Positions 63,803-64,000 of a stretch of 64,000 nt of DNA are shown one piece after another. Position 1 is the first letter of the stretch. Each line of letters begins with the position of its first letter. The stretch is from Rhizobium sp. Root274 (GTDB taxonomy: Bacteria; Pseudomonadota; Alphaproteobacteria; Rhizobiales; Rhizobiaceae), in NCBI RefSeq assembly GCF_001429245.1, contig NZ_LMJE01000001.1, positions 249,186-313,185 on the forward strand, read 5' to 3'. The notes beneath the pieces are model-generated. The model did no database searches and was not told where the DNA came from. It saw only the letters and a list, made by a program, of their open reading frames with translations. The translations under genes were made by a program, and so were the position numbers.

Positions 63803-64000
63803 TAAAGGTTAGGCTGATCGCTGACAGCATCCCCTGTGGAACCCTTGACCAAATCGAAGACCCGCGCCATAACAGCGCCCATGAAAACGAGCCTCTGCAC
63901 CATTTGCGGGATCATTATTCGCTAGCGCTTCGCTGGCCTGGCCGTTTTCGTCTCCTGCATAGACCCAGATGACAAACGCCCCGGTCCAGCCGGGTACCAT
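63803..64000. other. right-edge region with no supported gene
   Basis: About 200 bases. Two minus-strand frames (a 63-codon one starting at the edge and a 37-codon one starting near 63920) show no family resemblance, and a short plus-strand frame at 63880-63924 is equally unsupported. It is probably intergenic or the end of a gene outside the window. Confidence 0.4.

Noticed and set aside
63809..64000. 63-codon minus-strand frame at the right edge
   Set aside because: No family similarity, no ribosome site can be judged, and it is cut by the window. A second 37-codon frame nearby is equally weak.

Overview
The window is a continuous piece of an alphaproteobacterial chromosome, most likely from a Rhizobiaceae-type member of the Hyphomicrobiales. 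This rests on high G+C with strong codon bias, Shine-Dalgarno-led genes with frequent ATGA/TGATG overlaps, and several gene orders that are well known from rhizobia: uvrC-pgsA-moaD-moaE, lptF-lptG-lptD-surA-pdxA-rsmA, fabD-fabG-acpP-fabF-mltG-yicC-gmk and rpsF-rpsR-DUF2232-rplI...dnaB...alr...radA-cvpA-purF. No tRNA, rRNA, CRISPR array, prophage or insertion sequence was seen.

Layout. 1-4.4 kb: a bis-MGD oxidoreductase (runs off the left edge) divergent from rlmJ, an RNase T2 and a GST. 4.4-10.5 kb: an Omp25/31-type porin-like barrel, then a pteridine-reductase-like SDR, uvrC, pgsA, moaD and moaE. 9.6-17.8 kb: accessory genes, namely an orphan LivH-like permease divergent from a CGNR zinc-finger regulator, a coupled lipoprotein, a ricin-fold secreted protein, ndk, an AraC regulator with a PEBP-family protein, a GST, a DinB-family protein and a chemoreceptor preceded by a small membrane protein. 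18-23.5 kb: a degenerate GGDEF protein, an ABC-F ATPase, a decayed VapBC locus, holC and pepA. 23.9-31.4 kb: LPS export and outer-membrane biogenesis genes (lptF, lptG, lptD, surA-like) with pdxA and rsmA. 31.4-36.3 kb: a NIT-domain chemoreceptor and a LysR regulator divergent from choline-sulfatase. 36.3-43 kb: fatty-acid and cell-wall genes. 43-51.4 kb: an aldo/keto reductase, an RTX-like repeat protein, ribosomal protein genes, and a marR-emrB-emrA-type efflux operon. 51.6-61.5 kb: dnaB, azlCD with an AraC regulator, alr, a ParDE-like toxin-antitoxin pair, radA, cvpA, purF and an SDR. 61.6-64 kb: a DMT permease and an active-type GGDEF protein.

Most of the window is ordinary core genome. 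The most informative non-routine signals are regulatory or degenerative: an exact 18-bp direct repeat placed upstream of both an AraC regulator and the azlCD genes; a 30-bp near-palindrome over the start of the CGNR regulator; a VapC toxin gene that has lost its N-terminal half and carries a frameshift while its antitoxin and operator remain intact; a ParDE pair inserted into a housekeeping operon; a pterin-reductase-like enzyme joined to molybdopterin genes; and ribosomal proteins S6 and L9 with lineage-specific charged tails. I did not find a convincing wholly new multi-gene system. The best candidate for an undescribed unit is the CGNR-regulator / lipoprotein / permease / ricin-lectin cluster at 9.6-12.2 kb.
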